Source: Saprospiraceae bacterium (lineage in GTDB: Bacteria; Bacteroidota; Bacteroidia; Chitinophagales; Saprospiraceae). Taken from it: DNA of 64,000 nt. The stretch is taken from assembly GCA_013214355.1 (NCBI GenBank), contig JABSSL010000094.1, forward strand, positions 1 to 64,000, read 5' to 3'. The position numbers and the translations under genes were made by a program. Positions 38,146 to 46,984 of the stretch are shown piece after piece (the stretch's first letter is position 1; each line of letters begins with the position of its first letter). Under the pieces are notes generated by a model, which was given only the letters and a program-made list of their open reading frames with translations, did not search any database and was not told where the DNA came from.

Positions 38146-38910
38146 CTAGCCAGTCATCTGAATCCGTTGTAGAAGGATTCCAAAACCCTGGCGATTTTGG
38201 AAACTTAGGCTTGCTCCAAGCTGCTTGGCGCGCCAATGAATATTGGATAGGCCTAGTCCTGCCGGCCGTTCATGCTCTTCCGCCGCACCATGCCCATTAT
38301 CCTGGATATGCATGTCATAATTACCGTTTTTCTGTTGGATCAAAATCTGTACATGCCCTGCATCAGAATGTTTGGCCACATTGGTGATTGCTTCTTTCCC
38401 GATGCAGTACAGGTTTCTCCGAAGAATGGGCGAAATGGATCGGTCCTGATCAATTCCTTGCAGTTGCAATTCAAAATCAACCCCCAGTGGACCCAACACA
38501 TCATCCGCATGTTCGTAGAGGCGATCTATCAAATGCTTCCATTGACCTTTACGGTTATCAATGGTCCAAACCAGATCTCGCATCCGAGACATGGCGGTAC
38601 GACTTATCTCAGCGATCCTAGTCATTTTTGTAGCATCTACCTCCCTTGGGTTCAACTCTAATAGCTCCGCCTGCATGGCTAGGCCAGATAAAAGGGTGCC
38701 AACATCATCGTGTAAATCTGAAGAAATACGGGTACGCAATTCATCCAGTGCCAACTGGTGCCTAATTCGAAGCTGTTGCTGTTGGTACAGAAGATAGATT
38801 ACAGCCAAAGTCAAAAGAACAAAAAGGAGATCTTGAATAGGGAATTGAGATAAATCATAGGCAAGAAGATTATCCTCAAGAATAGGGGTAAAGAGACTAG
38901 AGGGCTTCAT
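38146..38910 (-). CDS. NarL-type sensor histidine kinase
   Basis: The 254-residue kinase has one N-terminal membrane helix (about residues 26-42, IQDLLFVLLTLAVIYLL), then a HisKA_3 domain with H67 in SSDLHDDVGTLLSG and a HATPase domain (EAITNVAKHSDAGHVQI, DNGHGAAEEHERPAGLGLSN). The H-D-D-V-G pattern is typical of DegS/LiaS/NarX-type kinases, which partner with LuxR-type response regulators. No response regulator lies adjacent, and there is no periplasmic sensor domain, so input may come from another membrane protein. Confidence 0.9.
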   Translation of the reverse strand: MKPSSLFTPILEDNLLAYDLSQFPIQDLLFVLLTLAVIYLLYQQQQLRIRHQLALDELRTRISSDLHDDVGTLLSGLAMQAELLELNPREVDATKMTRIAEISRTAMSRMRDLVWTIDNRKGQWKHLIDRLYEHADDVLGPLGVDFELQLQGIDQDRSISPILRRNLYCIGKEAITNVAKHSDAGHVQILIQQKNGNYDMHIQDNGHGAAEEHERPAGLGLSNIHWRAKQLGASLSFQNRQGFGILLQRIQMTG

Positions 38911-39477
38911 GTTTTGTGCAATTAGGAGTTTGGATAATGGATTTTAGGTGTTCATTGGAGTCAATCATTAGATTGCCTCTTTTTCTGCCTGCACTTACTT
39001 GGTAGCATTTGCGATCGCAGGAACACTTCAAGCCTTATTTGAGACTATTCAAAGTTGACAAATCCAAGCCCCCCTACTCTGTACATTTATTGCAGAGTAC
39101 AGTATTAATTGATCAGATTGACATAAATACTAGCACAATTCTATCATCAGTCATTCAAAACAAACCACAAAACACTGTAAGTCAATTAATTAAAACTATC
39201 ATTATAATACCGCCAGGAAAACTCCTTTTTAGACTACAAATTTACGTAATCAATATATTTGCGAATACTGATATTTCATAGTATCTTTCTTAGGCCTCCA
39301 CTTAAAGGCTTTTTGTGCCATTACCCCCAACACTTTCTCCCATAGTAGACCGACACCTAGGCTTCCTCCACCTTTAGTTGAGTATAAAGAAACCTTGCGT
39401 TTCCTCCCATCATAGCTGTCTCCCAATCTCAAATTAGAATTGAATCCGATTCTCAATTTTATAAACCTATTTTTATC
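38911..39477. other. Intergenic region between divergent kinase and NlpC/P60-like genes
   Basis: These 567 bases are mostly AT-rich and contain the promoters of both divergent genes. I see no convincing gene. Weak open frames on both strands lack typical composition. Confidence 0.35.
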
Positions 39478-40368
39478 ATGAACCTCAAACGCATCATTCT
39501 TTATGTGGTCCTCTTGTTTGCGGGTTTAGGGCTAGGTTATGCTGCAGGTAAAGCTAACCCTAGAAATGGCCCTTCAACAGAGGCAAGAACAGAGAATACT
39601 CTCCCCCAAAACACAAATACTGTACAAGACACTAGTACCATATCCAGCGTAGACCCTAGAACCTTAGCCGTCGATCAAGCGGCTCTCGATATGGTACAGA
39701 ACCCAACCGGTTCCGACATCCCTACTGGTGAAGATGTACTCATCGCTGATACTGGAAATGCTAAATCAGCTCTACCTTCTACTGACTTATGCTTTAAACC
39801 AGGTAGTGATGAGCTTAAGAATGTACTCTTAGCCTACACTCAACAATTAGAGCGTGACTCTCTATGGTACAATAATAAAGAACCCGAAAAACTCTTGGAT
39901 TGCTCAGGTATTTTTCATCGAATCTCCAAATTCATCAGTGATAAATGCGACGCCTATGATTACCCAGATGTGGGCAGCACTAGAGATACTCGCGCCTTGG
40001 CAGGATGGTATTACGAAAACAAGAACTTGGTAATTATTCACGATGCTGCCGAACAACGCAATTTGATCAAGCCAGGTACGGTCATGTTTTTTGGTAAATC
40101 AGGACAAGTCTACAATAACCTAACCATCGAGCGTTTGAAGACCCCCATTCCTAACCATGTCATTATGCATGTAGGAGTGGTGACAGATGTGAAAAAGGAT
40201 GAAAATGGCAATGTAGTCAACTATACCATGTTTCATGGTAGGCGTCCAGGCAAGACTGCCTCCAGTACGTATTATCACAAATTGGAGCCACCAAGAGCAG
40301 GATTCCCGCCTTTAGGCAACTGGAATCAACAACTGGTAGCAGTGGCCAATATCATGACTCCAAAATAA
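39478..40368 (+). CDS. NlpC/P60-like envelope protein
   Basis: The 296-residue protein has a signal peptide or N-terminal anchor (RIILYVVLLFAGLGLGYAAG), then a low-complexity Thr/Asn/Pro region to about residue 100. The C-terminal domain carries the Cys-His pattern of NlpC/P60-type peptidases: catalytic-like C142 in LLDCSGIFHRISKFI and H231 in VIMHVGVVTDV, with a further His (H253, MFHGRRPGK) that could complete the site. NlpC/P60 enzymes cleave peptidoglycan stem peptides, but this protein is divergent and might act on another substrate. It ends before a terminator-like hairpin. Its neighbours are not cell-wall genes. Confidence 0.65.
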   Translation: MNLKRIILYVVLLFAGLGLGYAAGKANPRNGPSTEARTENTLPQNTNTVQDTSTISSVDPRTLAVDQAALDMVQNPTGSDIPTGEDVLIADTGNAKSALPSTDLCFKPGSDELKNVLLAYTQQLERDSLWYNNKEPEKLLDCSGIFHRISKFISDKCDAYDYPDVGSTRDTRALAGWYYENKNLVIIHDAAEQRNLIKPGTVMFFGKSGQVYNNLTIERLKTPIPNHVIMHVGVVTDVKKDENGNVVNYTMFHGRRPGKTASSTYYHKLEPPRAGFPPLGNWNQQLVAVANIMTPK

Positions 40369-40395
40369 GTAGCATAGCGATAGATACAGAAGAAA

Positions 40396-40420
40396 GCCCT
40401 GCTGACTCAGTCGGCAGGGC
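40396..40420. terminator. GC-rich hairpin between convergent genes
   Basis: The arms GCCCTGCTGAC and GTCGGCAGGGC pair over 11 bp with one wobble pair and a 3-base loop. They lie between the NlpC-like and MarR-GNAT stop codons. No T-run follows, so it may be a bidirectional terminator of weak strength. Confidence 0.6.
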
Positions 40421-40521
40421 CCTTGCTAATTAAAACCTGTAAAGGTTTACTATACGATACTTCTTTATATTGCGCCAGCTAAAAACTGACTATCTATTTC
40501 TTTCCTTTTGCTACAGCATTT

Positions 40522-41472
40522 TCAAAATTTTAGTTCCATTTGGATGTTACATCTGGCATAGGGAGATGGGGGGCCAACAATTCGCTCAAAACCCAATTTG
40601 TAGTATAGATTAATGGCTGGTTCCTGCTGTGTATTACTTTCCAAGTAAACGCGTGGCGCACCAAGAGCCTTAGCCTTTTCCACGATTGCTTGTCCTAGCA
40701 GCCACCCGATATGCTTCCCACGAGCAGCCGGAGCCACGGCCATCTTCACCATCTCGTATCCACCATCAGCCATCTTCATTAAGCCACAAGTGCCTACTAC
40801 TTCTCCATCATACTCAGCCATAAAGATGTGTCCTCCCGGTGCTATGATATTCCCTTCTGGATCGTCGAGTACCTTATAATCTGCCTTCTCCAGCTGATAA
40901 TACTTAGAAATCCACTCCTCATTTAAGGCTTTAAACGCAGGTGCATGCTTGGATTGATAATCGATAATACTTACTGCTTGACGTTCCCTTTCTTTTCGCT
41001 TCTCGTACACTCTTGTGAAAAAATCCTTTTTGGAAAGCACATATTCAATCTCTTCCATGGCTTTCCAAAGGTCATGGCGTGTCTCATCCAGCACTTCCTC
41101 CACCGCCTCTCTCACGTCGAGGTACTGAATCTGCATCCGCCGATTCATCTCCCAACCAAGATCCGAAAGCCGCACGATATTCACGCGCGCGTCCTGTTTG
41201 CTTTTTTCACAAACAATAATGCCCTTTCGCTGCATTTCCTTTACAATCTGGCTAACCGAAGGGTGAGTGTGCCCTATTTGGCGAGCTATTTCTGTAATCG
41301 ATAGATGATCTGCTTCGGAAAGCACATAAAAAACGGGAAACCATTTGGGGTTAATGGATACGCCATACATCTCTAAAACCTTCGCCGCATCCTCCATAAA
41401 CTGCTCCCCTAATCTTCGCAATCGTGTCCCTAATGCTAGTTTTCCAGTTCGTATAAAAAAATCCGTCACCAT
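40522..41472 (-). CDS. MarR-type regulator fused to a GNAT acetyltransferase
   Basis: The 316-residue protein has an N-terminal MarR winged-helix domain at about residues 15-150 (LSITEIARQIGHTHPSVSQI and KQDARVNIVRLSDLGWEM). A C-terminal GNAT domain spans about 165-316, with the acetyl-CoA loop VAPAARGKHIGWLLGQAIVE and YLESNTQQEPAINLYYKLGF. Such MarR-GNAT fusions are known in Bacteroidota and Actinobacteria and probably act as regulators whose acetyltransferase half senses or modifies a small molecule. The ATG lies 9 bases from a near-perfect 28-bp palindrome, a likely autoregulatory operator. It is divergent from the Gfo/Idh/MocA gene at 41767, which may be part of the regulon. Confidence 0.9.
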   Translation of the reverse strand: MVTDFFIRTGKLALGTRLRRLGEQFMEDAAKVLEMYGVSINPKWFPVFYVLSEADHLSITEIARQIGHTHPSVSQIVKEMQRKGIIVCEKSKQDARVNIVRLSDLGWEMNRRMQIQYLDVREAVEEVLDETRHDLWKAMEEIEYVLSKKDFFTRVYEKRKERERQAVSIIDYQSKHAPAFKALNEEWISKYYQLEKADYKVLDDPEGNIIAPGGHIFMAEYDGEVVGTCGLMKMADGGYEMVKMAVAPAARGKHIGWLLGQAIVEKAKALGAPRVYLESNTQQEPAINLYYKLGFERIVGPPSPYARCNIQMELKF

Positions 41473-41480
41473 TAATATTA

Positions 41481-41508
41481 TAAATTACGTAACTAATTAC
41501 GCAATTTA
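41481..41508. promoter_or_regulatory. Probable MarR-type operator palindrome
   Basis: The 28-bp sequence consists of two 14-base half-sites, TAAATTACGTAACT and AATTACGCAATTTA, which are inverted repeats of each other at 12 of 14 positions. It ends 9 bases in front of the start codon of the MarR-GNAT gene, in a position that would overlap its promoter. The size and symmetry fit a MarR-family dimer site. It could also reach the divergent promoter of the oxidoreductase gene. Confidence 0.8.
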
Positions 41509-41766
41509 CTAAAAACTGACTTTCACCGCAAGGTCTTACCCAAAAAAAGCTATCTGCTACCCCGATAGTCTTTCGCATAAATACCTCCTACATTCCGCCT
41601 AGACTTTTAAAGAAGCGTTAAAAACCAGTCGGTAATTTAGAATATCGAAGTGAAATTATAATTCCTTAGAAAATGTCTGGATATTCATAGCTTCGAGATC
41701 AGTCCGGGAACTTTCACCGGGACAATCAATCGTCTCCATTTTTCCAATCAGAATCGCAACTCAATA

Positions 41767-43236
41767 ATGAAAGAAAAACCGACGCACAAATCTAGAAGAG
41801 ACTTTATTAAAACCGGAGCCGTTGCTGCCGGATCCTTTATGATCGTCCCCCGTCATGTACTGGGTAGAGGCTACATTCCTCCCAGCGACAAACTTAATCT
41901 CGCGGCCATTGGTGCTGGAGGTAAGGGGTGGAGCGACATTCGCAATGCATGGAACGAAGGAGCAGAAAACGTGGTGGCCCTATGCGATGTAGATACCAAT
42001 CGCGCCAAGAATGCCATAGAGAAATTTCCAAAAGCAAAGCTGTACAAAGACTTCCGAGTCATGTTGGAGCAGCAAAAGGATATCGATGCAGTCACGATTT
42101 CTGGGCCAGACCATATGCACGGCGTAGCAGCTATGGCAGCCATGGAGCTAGGAAAGCATGTCTATGTGCAAAAACCCTTGACACACAATATCTACGAGGC
42201 TAGAAAACTCACGGAAGCTGCTCGCAAATACAAAGTAGTAAGTCAGATGGGTAATCAAGGGGCCTCCAACCCCGAGCAACAGCTCATGGTAGAGTGGTTC
42301 AACAAAAAGAAAATAGGTAAAGTCCATACCGTACACGTTTGGACCAACCGTCCCGTTTGGCCACAAGGTATCCCCTTCCCTACCGAGAAACCCAAACTGC
42401 CACAGCAGATCAGCAAGAGTGATTGGGATCTCTTTATTGGTCCTGCTCAGTACGTTGATTACCATCCTCTATTCCACCCCTTCAAATGGAGAGGTTGGTG
42501 GAACTTTGGTACGGGAGCATTGGGAGATATGGGCTGCCATTTAATTGACACCCCTTTCCGGGTGCTAGAATTAGGTTACCCAACCGAGGTAGAATGCAGT
42601 GTTGGACAAGTATTCACGAGGGATTGGACACCTGAACATATTCCGGAAGGATGTCCTCCTTCTTCCAGTGTTCAAATTAAGTTTCCAGCTACCAAAAAGA
42701 ACAAAACAGAAATGACCATGAACTGGTCTGATGGAGGCATTCGTCCTTTCCATCCTGATCTGATTCCCGCCAACGATCCGCTTGGGGAGAATAACAGTAG
42801 CAATGGGGTACTGATGATCGGTACCAAAGGGATCATGACCTGTGGAACTTACGGACGCAATCCAAAGATGTACCTAAAGAATGGAGATGTAGTTACCATG
42901 CCCGAAGGCTATTCCGCTGGCAACCCCAATGAGAATCTGCCGGAACGCGGGCACCAGACCAGTTGGGTGCAAGCTTGTAAAGCAGGATTTGGAAGCGATA
43001 AACACCAAGCTTTGACTTCCTCTTTCGACTACTCTGGCCCATTGACAGAAACCGTTTTGATGGGTAATCTTGCCATTCGTAGTTATGCCTTAGGGAAGGC
43101 CAACGACCGAGGTCGGATGAATTTCTACGGTCGTAAACGACTACTGTGGGATGGTCAAAATATGAAAATCACGAACTTTGACGAAGCCAATCAATTCGTC
43201 AAGCGAGAGTATAGAAAGGGTTGGGATCTGATCTAG
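41767..43236 (+). CDS. Gfo/Idh/MocA-family oxidoreductase with Tat-like signal
   Basis: The 489-residue protein starts with a twin-arginine-type leader (KSRRDFIKTGAVAAGSFMIV), followed by a Rossmann fold (LNLAAIGAGGKGWSDIRNAW, VVALCDVDTNRAKNAIEKF) and the typical KPLTHNIYEARKLTEAARKY segment with VYVQKPL in place of the usual EKP. The C-terminal domain has GDMGCHLIDTPFRVLELG. Secreted family members with Tat signals are frequent in Bacteroidota and act on sugars or glycosides with a bound NAD(H). The substrate is unknown. It is divergent from the MarR-GNAT gene and shares a 294-base promoter region with it. Confidence 0.9.
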   Translation: MKEKPTHKSRRDFIKTGAVAAGSFMIVPRHVLGRGYIPPSDKLNLAAIGAGGKGWSDIRNAWNEGAENVVALCDVDTNRAKNAIEKFPKAKLYKDFRVMLEQQKDIDAVTISGPDHMHGVAAMAAMELGKHVYVQKPLTHNIYEARKLTEAARKYKVVSQMGNQGASNPEQQLMVEWFNKKKIGKVHTVHVWTNRPVWPQGIPFPTEKPKLPQQISKSDWDLFIGPAQYVDYHPLFHPFKWRGWWNFGTGALGDMGCHLIDTPFRVLELGYPTEVECSVGQVFTRDWTPEHIPEGCPPSSSVQIKFPATKKNKTEMTMNWSDGGIRPFHPDLIPANDPLGENNSSNGVLMIGTKGIMTCGTYGRNPKMYLKNGDVVTMPEGYSAGNPNENLPERGHQTSWVQACKAGFGSDKHQALTSSFDYSGPLTETVLMGNLAIRSYALGKANDRGRMNFYGRKRLLWDGQNMKITNFDEANQFVKREYRKGWDLI

Positions 43237-43256
43237 ATTTCCATACTTCCTAAGCA

Positions 43257-43303
43257 AGAAAGGCCTTAGCCGCTGTTGGAACTCAGCTAGCTAGGGCCTT
43301 TCT
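43257..43303. terminator. Terminator-like hairpin between convergent genes
   Basis: The arms AGAAAGGCCTTAG and CTAGGGCCTTTCT pair at 12 of 13 positions around a 21-base loop. They lie between the oxidoreductase stop codon and the stop of the convergent amidohydrolase. They probably serve both genes. Confidence 0.7.
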
Positions 43304-43315
43304 CCATTTGGGCGT

Positions 43316-44860
43316 TTACCTACGCACCACCTGTCCTGCCAATTGCCCCTGGAAAGCCCCTTCTTCTATCACTAATTGCCCATTCAACACCACCCAGTGC
43401 ATTCCCTCAGCCAATTTGTCGGGTTCAATGAAATCAGCATTATCATTGATCTCTTCTGGATGGAATACTAAAATATCCGCTTTATACCCCTCTAGGATCT
43501 TCCCGCGATCAGCCACACCAAAAGTTTCAGCAGTTAGGCCCGTACTTCGACGGATCATATCTTCCAAACTCAAGACCTTCTTTTCAAAGACGTGTTCTCT
43601 AATCTTCTTAGGAAAAGAACCGTACTTGCGGGGGTGAGCATTTGTACCATCGGAGCTAGTCATAACCCAATCCTGTTTCATAAAGTATTGGATATCTTCC
43701 TCCTGCATGTTATAGGAAGCTACCGTAGCGCTACCATTTTCGATGATCTTGAGCGCAGTTTCTACGGGATCTAAGCCCCAAGCTTCAGATATTTCAGCCA
43801 GGGTTTTGCCTTGAATTTCTTTGTTCCTACTAAAGGTCATCAAAAGCGACTCGGGGCCTCCGCGACGCCTAAGGTTTTCCAGCACATCAATTCGTAGGCG
43901 ACTTACATAGGTAGGGTTTTTAAACTTAGTTTCGAAATCTAGTCCATCAGCAAAGGCCCATCTAGGCAATAGTGCCTTATCCAGATGGGTGCCCGAAGCC
44001 CGATAGGGATATTGATCCGCCGTGACTTTCTGTCCGGTGGCTCGGGCCTGCGCTACCAGTTCCACGGCCTGAGCACTTTGTCCCCATACATCAACCCCAA
44101 GGCATTTGATATGTGAAATATGGACCGGAATATTGGCCTTTTTCCCAATTTCAATCGTTTCTTCAATAGCCGCCAATAAGCCAATGTTATAACTACTTTC
44201 ATCCCGGATATGCGCATCATACATGCCTCCCTTCTCCGCCGCTACCTTTGCTAACTCGATTACCTCTTCCGTTGTAGCAAAACTTGCTGGCGCATAGTAT
44301 AAACCAGTAGAAAAGCCCAAAGCTCCATCATCCATACCTCTTGCCACTAGCGTTTTCATATTGCGAAGCTCCTCGGCTGTAGGCTCCTCATCTCTCATAC
44401 TCATCACTCGGCGACGAATCGTACGATGCCCTACCATAATAGCTGCATTGGTACCGATACCTCGCTCTTCCCATTCGCGCAACTTATCCCCTATTAGCAA
44501 AACACTACCGCCGTCACTACCTGTAACTACCGTCGTCACGCCTTGCATCAAGTAGTTGAGGTTCTGATTTTTCACAGAGTCGGATAAATCGTCCATCGCA
44601 TGAGTATGAGGATCGATAAAACCGGGTGTGACGGTGTATGAATTCGCATCAATCACTTCTGCCGCGGCATAAGATAGTTGACTCAAATCGCCAATAAACG
44701 CGATGGTATCATCTTTAATGGCGAGATCAGCTCTATAGCTTTCCTCTCCAGTTCCATCAATAATTGTCCCTTTCAAAATGACGAGATCGAATTGTTCTTT
44801 ATCCTGGCAGGCACTGAGGCTGAGTACCAGAAGAAATGCTATCAAGTAGATGTTTTTCAA
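43316..44860 (-). CDS. D-aminoacylase-like amidohydrolase lipoprotein
   Basis: The protein is a metal-dependent amidohydrolase of the N-acyl-D-amino-acid deacylase family. Metal-binding motifs are PGFIDPHTHAMDD, HIRDESSYNIG, HISHIKCLG and the SSDGTNAHPR aspartate. The N-terminus (IYLIAFLLVLSLSAC) is a lipoprotein signal peptide ending in LSAC. The start is uncertain. The ATG at 44926 lies inside a 12-bp hairpin, so I prefer a TTG at 44860 (514 residues), which gives a normal lipoprotein signal. It is the last gene of a possible DUF4231-dehydrogenase-amidohydrolase transcript. Its substrates could be N-acyl-D-amino acids, hydantoins or peptidoglycan fragments. Confidence 0.88.
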   Translation of the reverse strand: MKNIYLIAFLLVLSLSACQDKEQFDLVILKGTIIDGTGEESYRADLAIKDDTIAFIGDLSQLSYAAAEVIDANSYTVTPGFIDPHTHAMDDLSDSVKNQNLNYLMQGVTTVVTGSDGGSVLLIGDKLREWEERGIGTNAAIMVGHRTIRRRVMSMRDEEPTAEELRNMKTLVARGMDDGALGFSTGLYYAPASFATTEEVIELAKVAAEKGGMYDAHIRDESSYNIGLLAAIEETIEIGKKANIPVHISHIKCLGVDVWGQSAQAVELVAQARATGQKVTADQYPYRASGTHLDKALLPRWAFADGLDFETKFKNPTYVSRLRIDVLENLRRRGGPESLLMTFSRNKEIQGKTLAEISEAWGLDPVETALKIIENGSATVASYNMQEEDIQYFMKQDWVMTSSDGTNAHPRKYGSFPKKIREHVFEKKVLSLEDMIRRSTGLTAETFGVADRGKILEGYKADILVFHPEEINDNADFIEPDKLAEGMHWVVLNGQLVIEEGAFQGQLAGQVVRR

Positions 44861-44892
44861 AATGAAAGGATTTAAGTGAATGAGTATCGAAC

Positions 44893-44927
44893 AATGGAAG
44901 CCTTCAGCATATGGGAAGGCTTCCATT
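44893..44927. terminator. Perfect 12-bp hairpin in front of the D-aminoacylase gene
   Basis: The arms AATGGAAGCCTT and AAGGCTTCCATT are exact reverse complements with an 11-base loop; on the plus strand ATTATTATT follows. On the minus strand it lies 43 bases after the stop of the dehydrogenase gene, so it may attenuate read-through into the D-aminoacylase gene. Confidence 0.75.
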
Positions 44928-44969
44928 ATTATTAAAAATACAAACTTCTATTTGGAAAGTCTTGGTCGG

Positions 44970-45965
44970 CTAACTGAAGAAGGAAACTGGGCTAATCTCC
45001 ATCATCGTCTTTAAACCAGGGCTGGCCTCCAATACCCGTGGGATCGCATTTATGGTAATGGCACCTGTTGCAATATCCCCGTTCACTCCTCCAACAATTC
45101 TGGATTGGATATTCGGTTGTCCCGAAATGATGATTTCATCATAACTCTCAGGCTCTCCCACTGCCGCTTGAAATTGTAGCTCGATCTTAACTTCTCCCCC
45201 AACAAATCCCCGGCCTACTTGCCGAACGCCTGCTGCATGGCCCGCCGGGATATTCATTGCTGCGGTCCGAATCTCCGCTTTTGCTACCACAGGAGAAATC
45301 ACATCTTCGGTCTTTTCCAGATCCCAACCCATCCGCTTAGCAATCATTTGCATGCTTTCAGTCAGGCCTACATGCCTAAGTGTACCTGCTGCCTTTTTTC
45401 CCTCAAATGCCTCCAGGCTAAGGCCTGCCCCAATTTTCTGCTGGAATGGAATTCTGCGGAATTGTGCGTCCTGATACCTTTTCACCGTGACCTGAGTTAC
45501 CTCCTGGTTCACAGCGGTCAGAAATGTAGGCAAAGCATCCATGAGAAAACCAGGATTCACTCCAGTGCCGAGTATCGCGACACCATGTGCTTTGGCTAGG
45601 TCGTCCATTTGCCTGGCTAGCGTCGGAGCCTCTTCCCAAGGGTGGCTGAGTTCCTCGCAGGTGGAAACTAGTGGAAGTCCCAATTCCACGATGGATTTCA
45701 CCTGATTGGAGATGCGTTGAACATCAGATACAGTTGTCAATACTGCAATGTCCGGCTTAGTCCTTTGCACCGCAGCGGTAAGATCCGATTCGATTAATAC
45801 TTGGTTGGCATTCTCGTCGCAGAGTTCTCCTAGGTCCTGCCCTTGCAAAGCTGGATTGATATCTACGGCTGCTACTGTCTGAATACCCTTTCGTTCTGCA
45901 ATCATTTTGGCAATTTTGACACCTAAGGGGCCCATGCCAATTTGGACAATCTTAATGACTTGCAT
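44970..45965 (-). CDS. 2,4-diaminopentanoate dehydrogenase-like/DapB-type oxidoreductase
   Basis: The 331-residue protein starts with a Rossmann nucleotide-binding motif (KIVQIGMGPLGVKIAKMI) and has a DapB-like N-terminal domain, with LGTGVNPGFLMDALP and KIGAGLSLEAFEGK in the catalytic domain. This layout matches 2,4-diaminopentanoate dehydrogenase (ornithine degradation) and related amino-acid dehydrogenases of about 330-350 residues. Whether this enzyme really handles diaminopentanoate is unproven; the other ornithine-pathway genes are not nearby. It follows the DUF4231 gene by 24 bases and precedes the D-aminoacylase gene, so a shared role in amino-acid use is possible. Confidence 0.75.
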   Translation of the reverse strand: MQVIKIVQIGMGPLGVKIAKMIAERKGIQTVAAVDINPALQGQDLGELCDENANQVLIESDLTAAVQRTKPDIAVLTTVSDVQRISNQVKSIVELGLPLVSTCEELSHPWEEAPTLARQMDDLAKAHGVAILGTGVNPGFLMDALPTFLTAVNQEVTQVTVKRYQDAQFRRIPFQQKIGAGLSLEAFEGKKAAGTLRHVGLTESMQMIAKRMGWDLEKTEDVISPVVAKAEIRTAAMNIPAGHAAGVRQVGRGFVGGEVKIELQFQAAVGEPESYDEIIISGQPNIQSRIVGGVNGDIATGAITINAIPRVLEASPGLKTMMEISPVSFFS

Positions 45966-45989
45966 GTCAATGTTTAATTTGGTGGTTGA

Positions 45990-46613
45990 TTAAGCTTTCT
46001 TTTCCGTCGTGGAATCCGTCGTCGACTTATTCTCTGATGGTGCTTCATTGGTTTTTTCTTTGGCAATATCGGTCATATATCGCTCCCTTTCTTTCGCAAG
46101 AATCCCTTCTACTCGTTCCGCAAAGCGTTTGTAAGCTTTTTCATGATTCCCGAAAGATCGGTACCGTCCCGTTTGTTGAATAAAATGCCAACCCTCACTT
46201 TTCAAGTTCTCGACGGTAGCCCGATAATGACGCCAACGGTCACCATAGCTAAAGAATTCATGAATCCCTGCGCTGATAGATACAATCATACTAATGATCA
46301 AGGTAGCTAAATTAAGGATAGATAAGTCTTCCCAGGAAGTGCCTCCGGAAAAGGATGCATTTAGGCCAACCAATACCGGAACAATGGCACTGCCAACAAT
46401 GATGATCATTCTCAAGAGGTAGTGGCGTAATTTCGATTTTCGGGCATCTTTTTCCATATTTTCTACCCGTACAAGCCATCGGTAACACATTAGATCTTTC
46501 TCGAAATCTTTCAAATCAATTTGCTCAATGAGTCCTTTGATTCGGTCGGCATCAAAGCCGTAGAGTGGATCTACCAATCTGTCAATTTTTTTTGATTTTC
46601 GACTAACGGACAT
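45990..46613 (-). CDS. DUF4231 (SLATT-like) membrane protein
   Basis: The ATG at 46613 gives 207 residues; the frame is open to 46670. Two adjacent membrane helices (MIIIVGSAIVPVLVGLNASF and ILNLATLIISMIVSISAGIH) are flanked by charged cytoplasmic helices containing YRWLVRVENMEKDARKSK and FFSYGDRWRHYRATVENLKS. This is the DUF4231/SLATT pattern. SLATT-type proteins are often predicted to form pores in conflict or signalling systems, but this one has no effector partner next to it. The C-terminal tail is rich in Lys, Glu, Ser and Thr. Confidence 0.75.
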   Translation of the reverse strand: MSVSRKSKKIDRLVDPLYGFDADRIKGLIEQIDLKDFEKDLMCYRWLVRVENMEKDARKSKLRHYLLRMIIIVGSAIVPVLVGLNASFSGGTSWEDLSILNLATLIISMIVSISAGIHEFFSYGDRWRHYRATVENLKSEGWHFIQQTGRYRSFGNHEKAYKRFAERVEGILAKERERYMTDIAKEKTNEAPSENKSTTDSTTEKKA

Positions 46614-46984
46614 AGTTGTAGGTCTTAGGTGAAAATGGTATTTCTTATCAGTTTCCCTAGCGCTGATCATTCGCCTTAGGAAGCCAAATCATATAAATCT
46701 ATAGGGTGTCCTCGAACACAGGACCTTAATATGAGGATTTTCCACTCACATTAAAGAACGGGAGGAAAGGAGAGCAAAGACTTAAACAAACAGGAGACTA
46801 TAACACAGAAGGCAAAAAAAGAGAGAGCAGACGTAAGTCCTGCTCTCAGCCAAAGATAATGTATGAAACCTAATTTTTTACAGAGGGTGCGTTTCTATTA
46901 AAGCATTAAAAATAGCAGCTAGAATACTATGATGCAAAATTATTGATCCTAAATTGTGATAATAAGGTTGATTTTATGAAAAAA
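46614..46984. other. Intergenic region between DUF4231 and the catabolic operon
   Basis: These 371 bases lie between two minus-strand genes and are AT-rich, with purine-rich tracts (near 46750-46825). No gene or clear hairpin terminator is supported. Confidence 0.35.

Noticed and set aside
39009-39281. 90-codon plus-strand ORF in the kinase/NlpC intergenic region
   Set aside because: The translated sequence is Ile/Ser/Asn-rich, typical for chance frames in AT-rich DNA, with no motif or good start.
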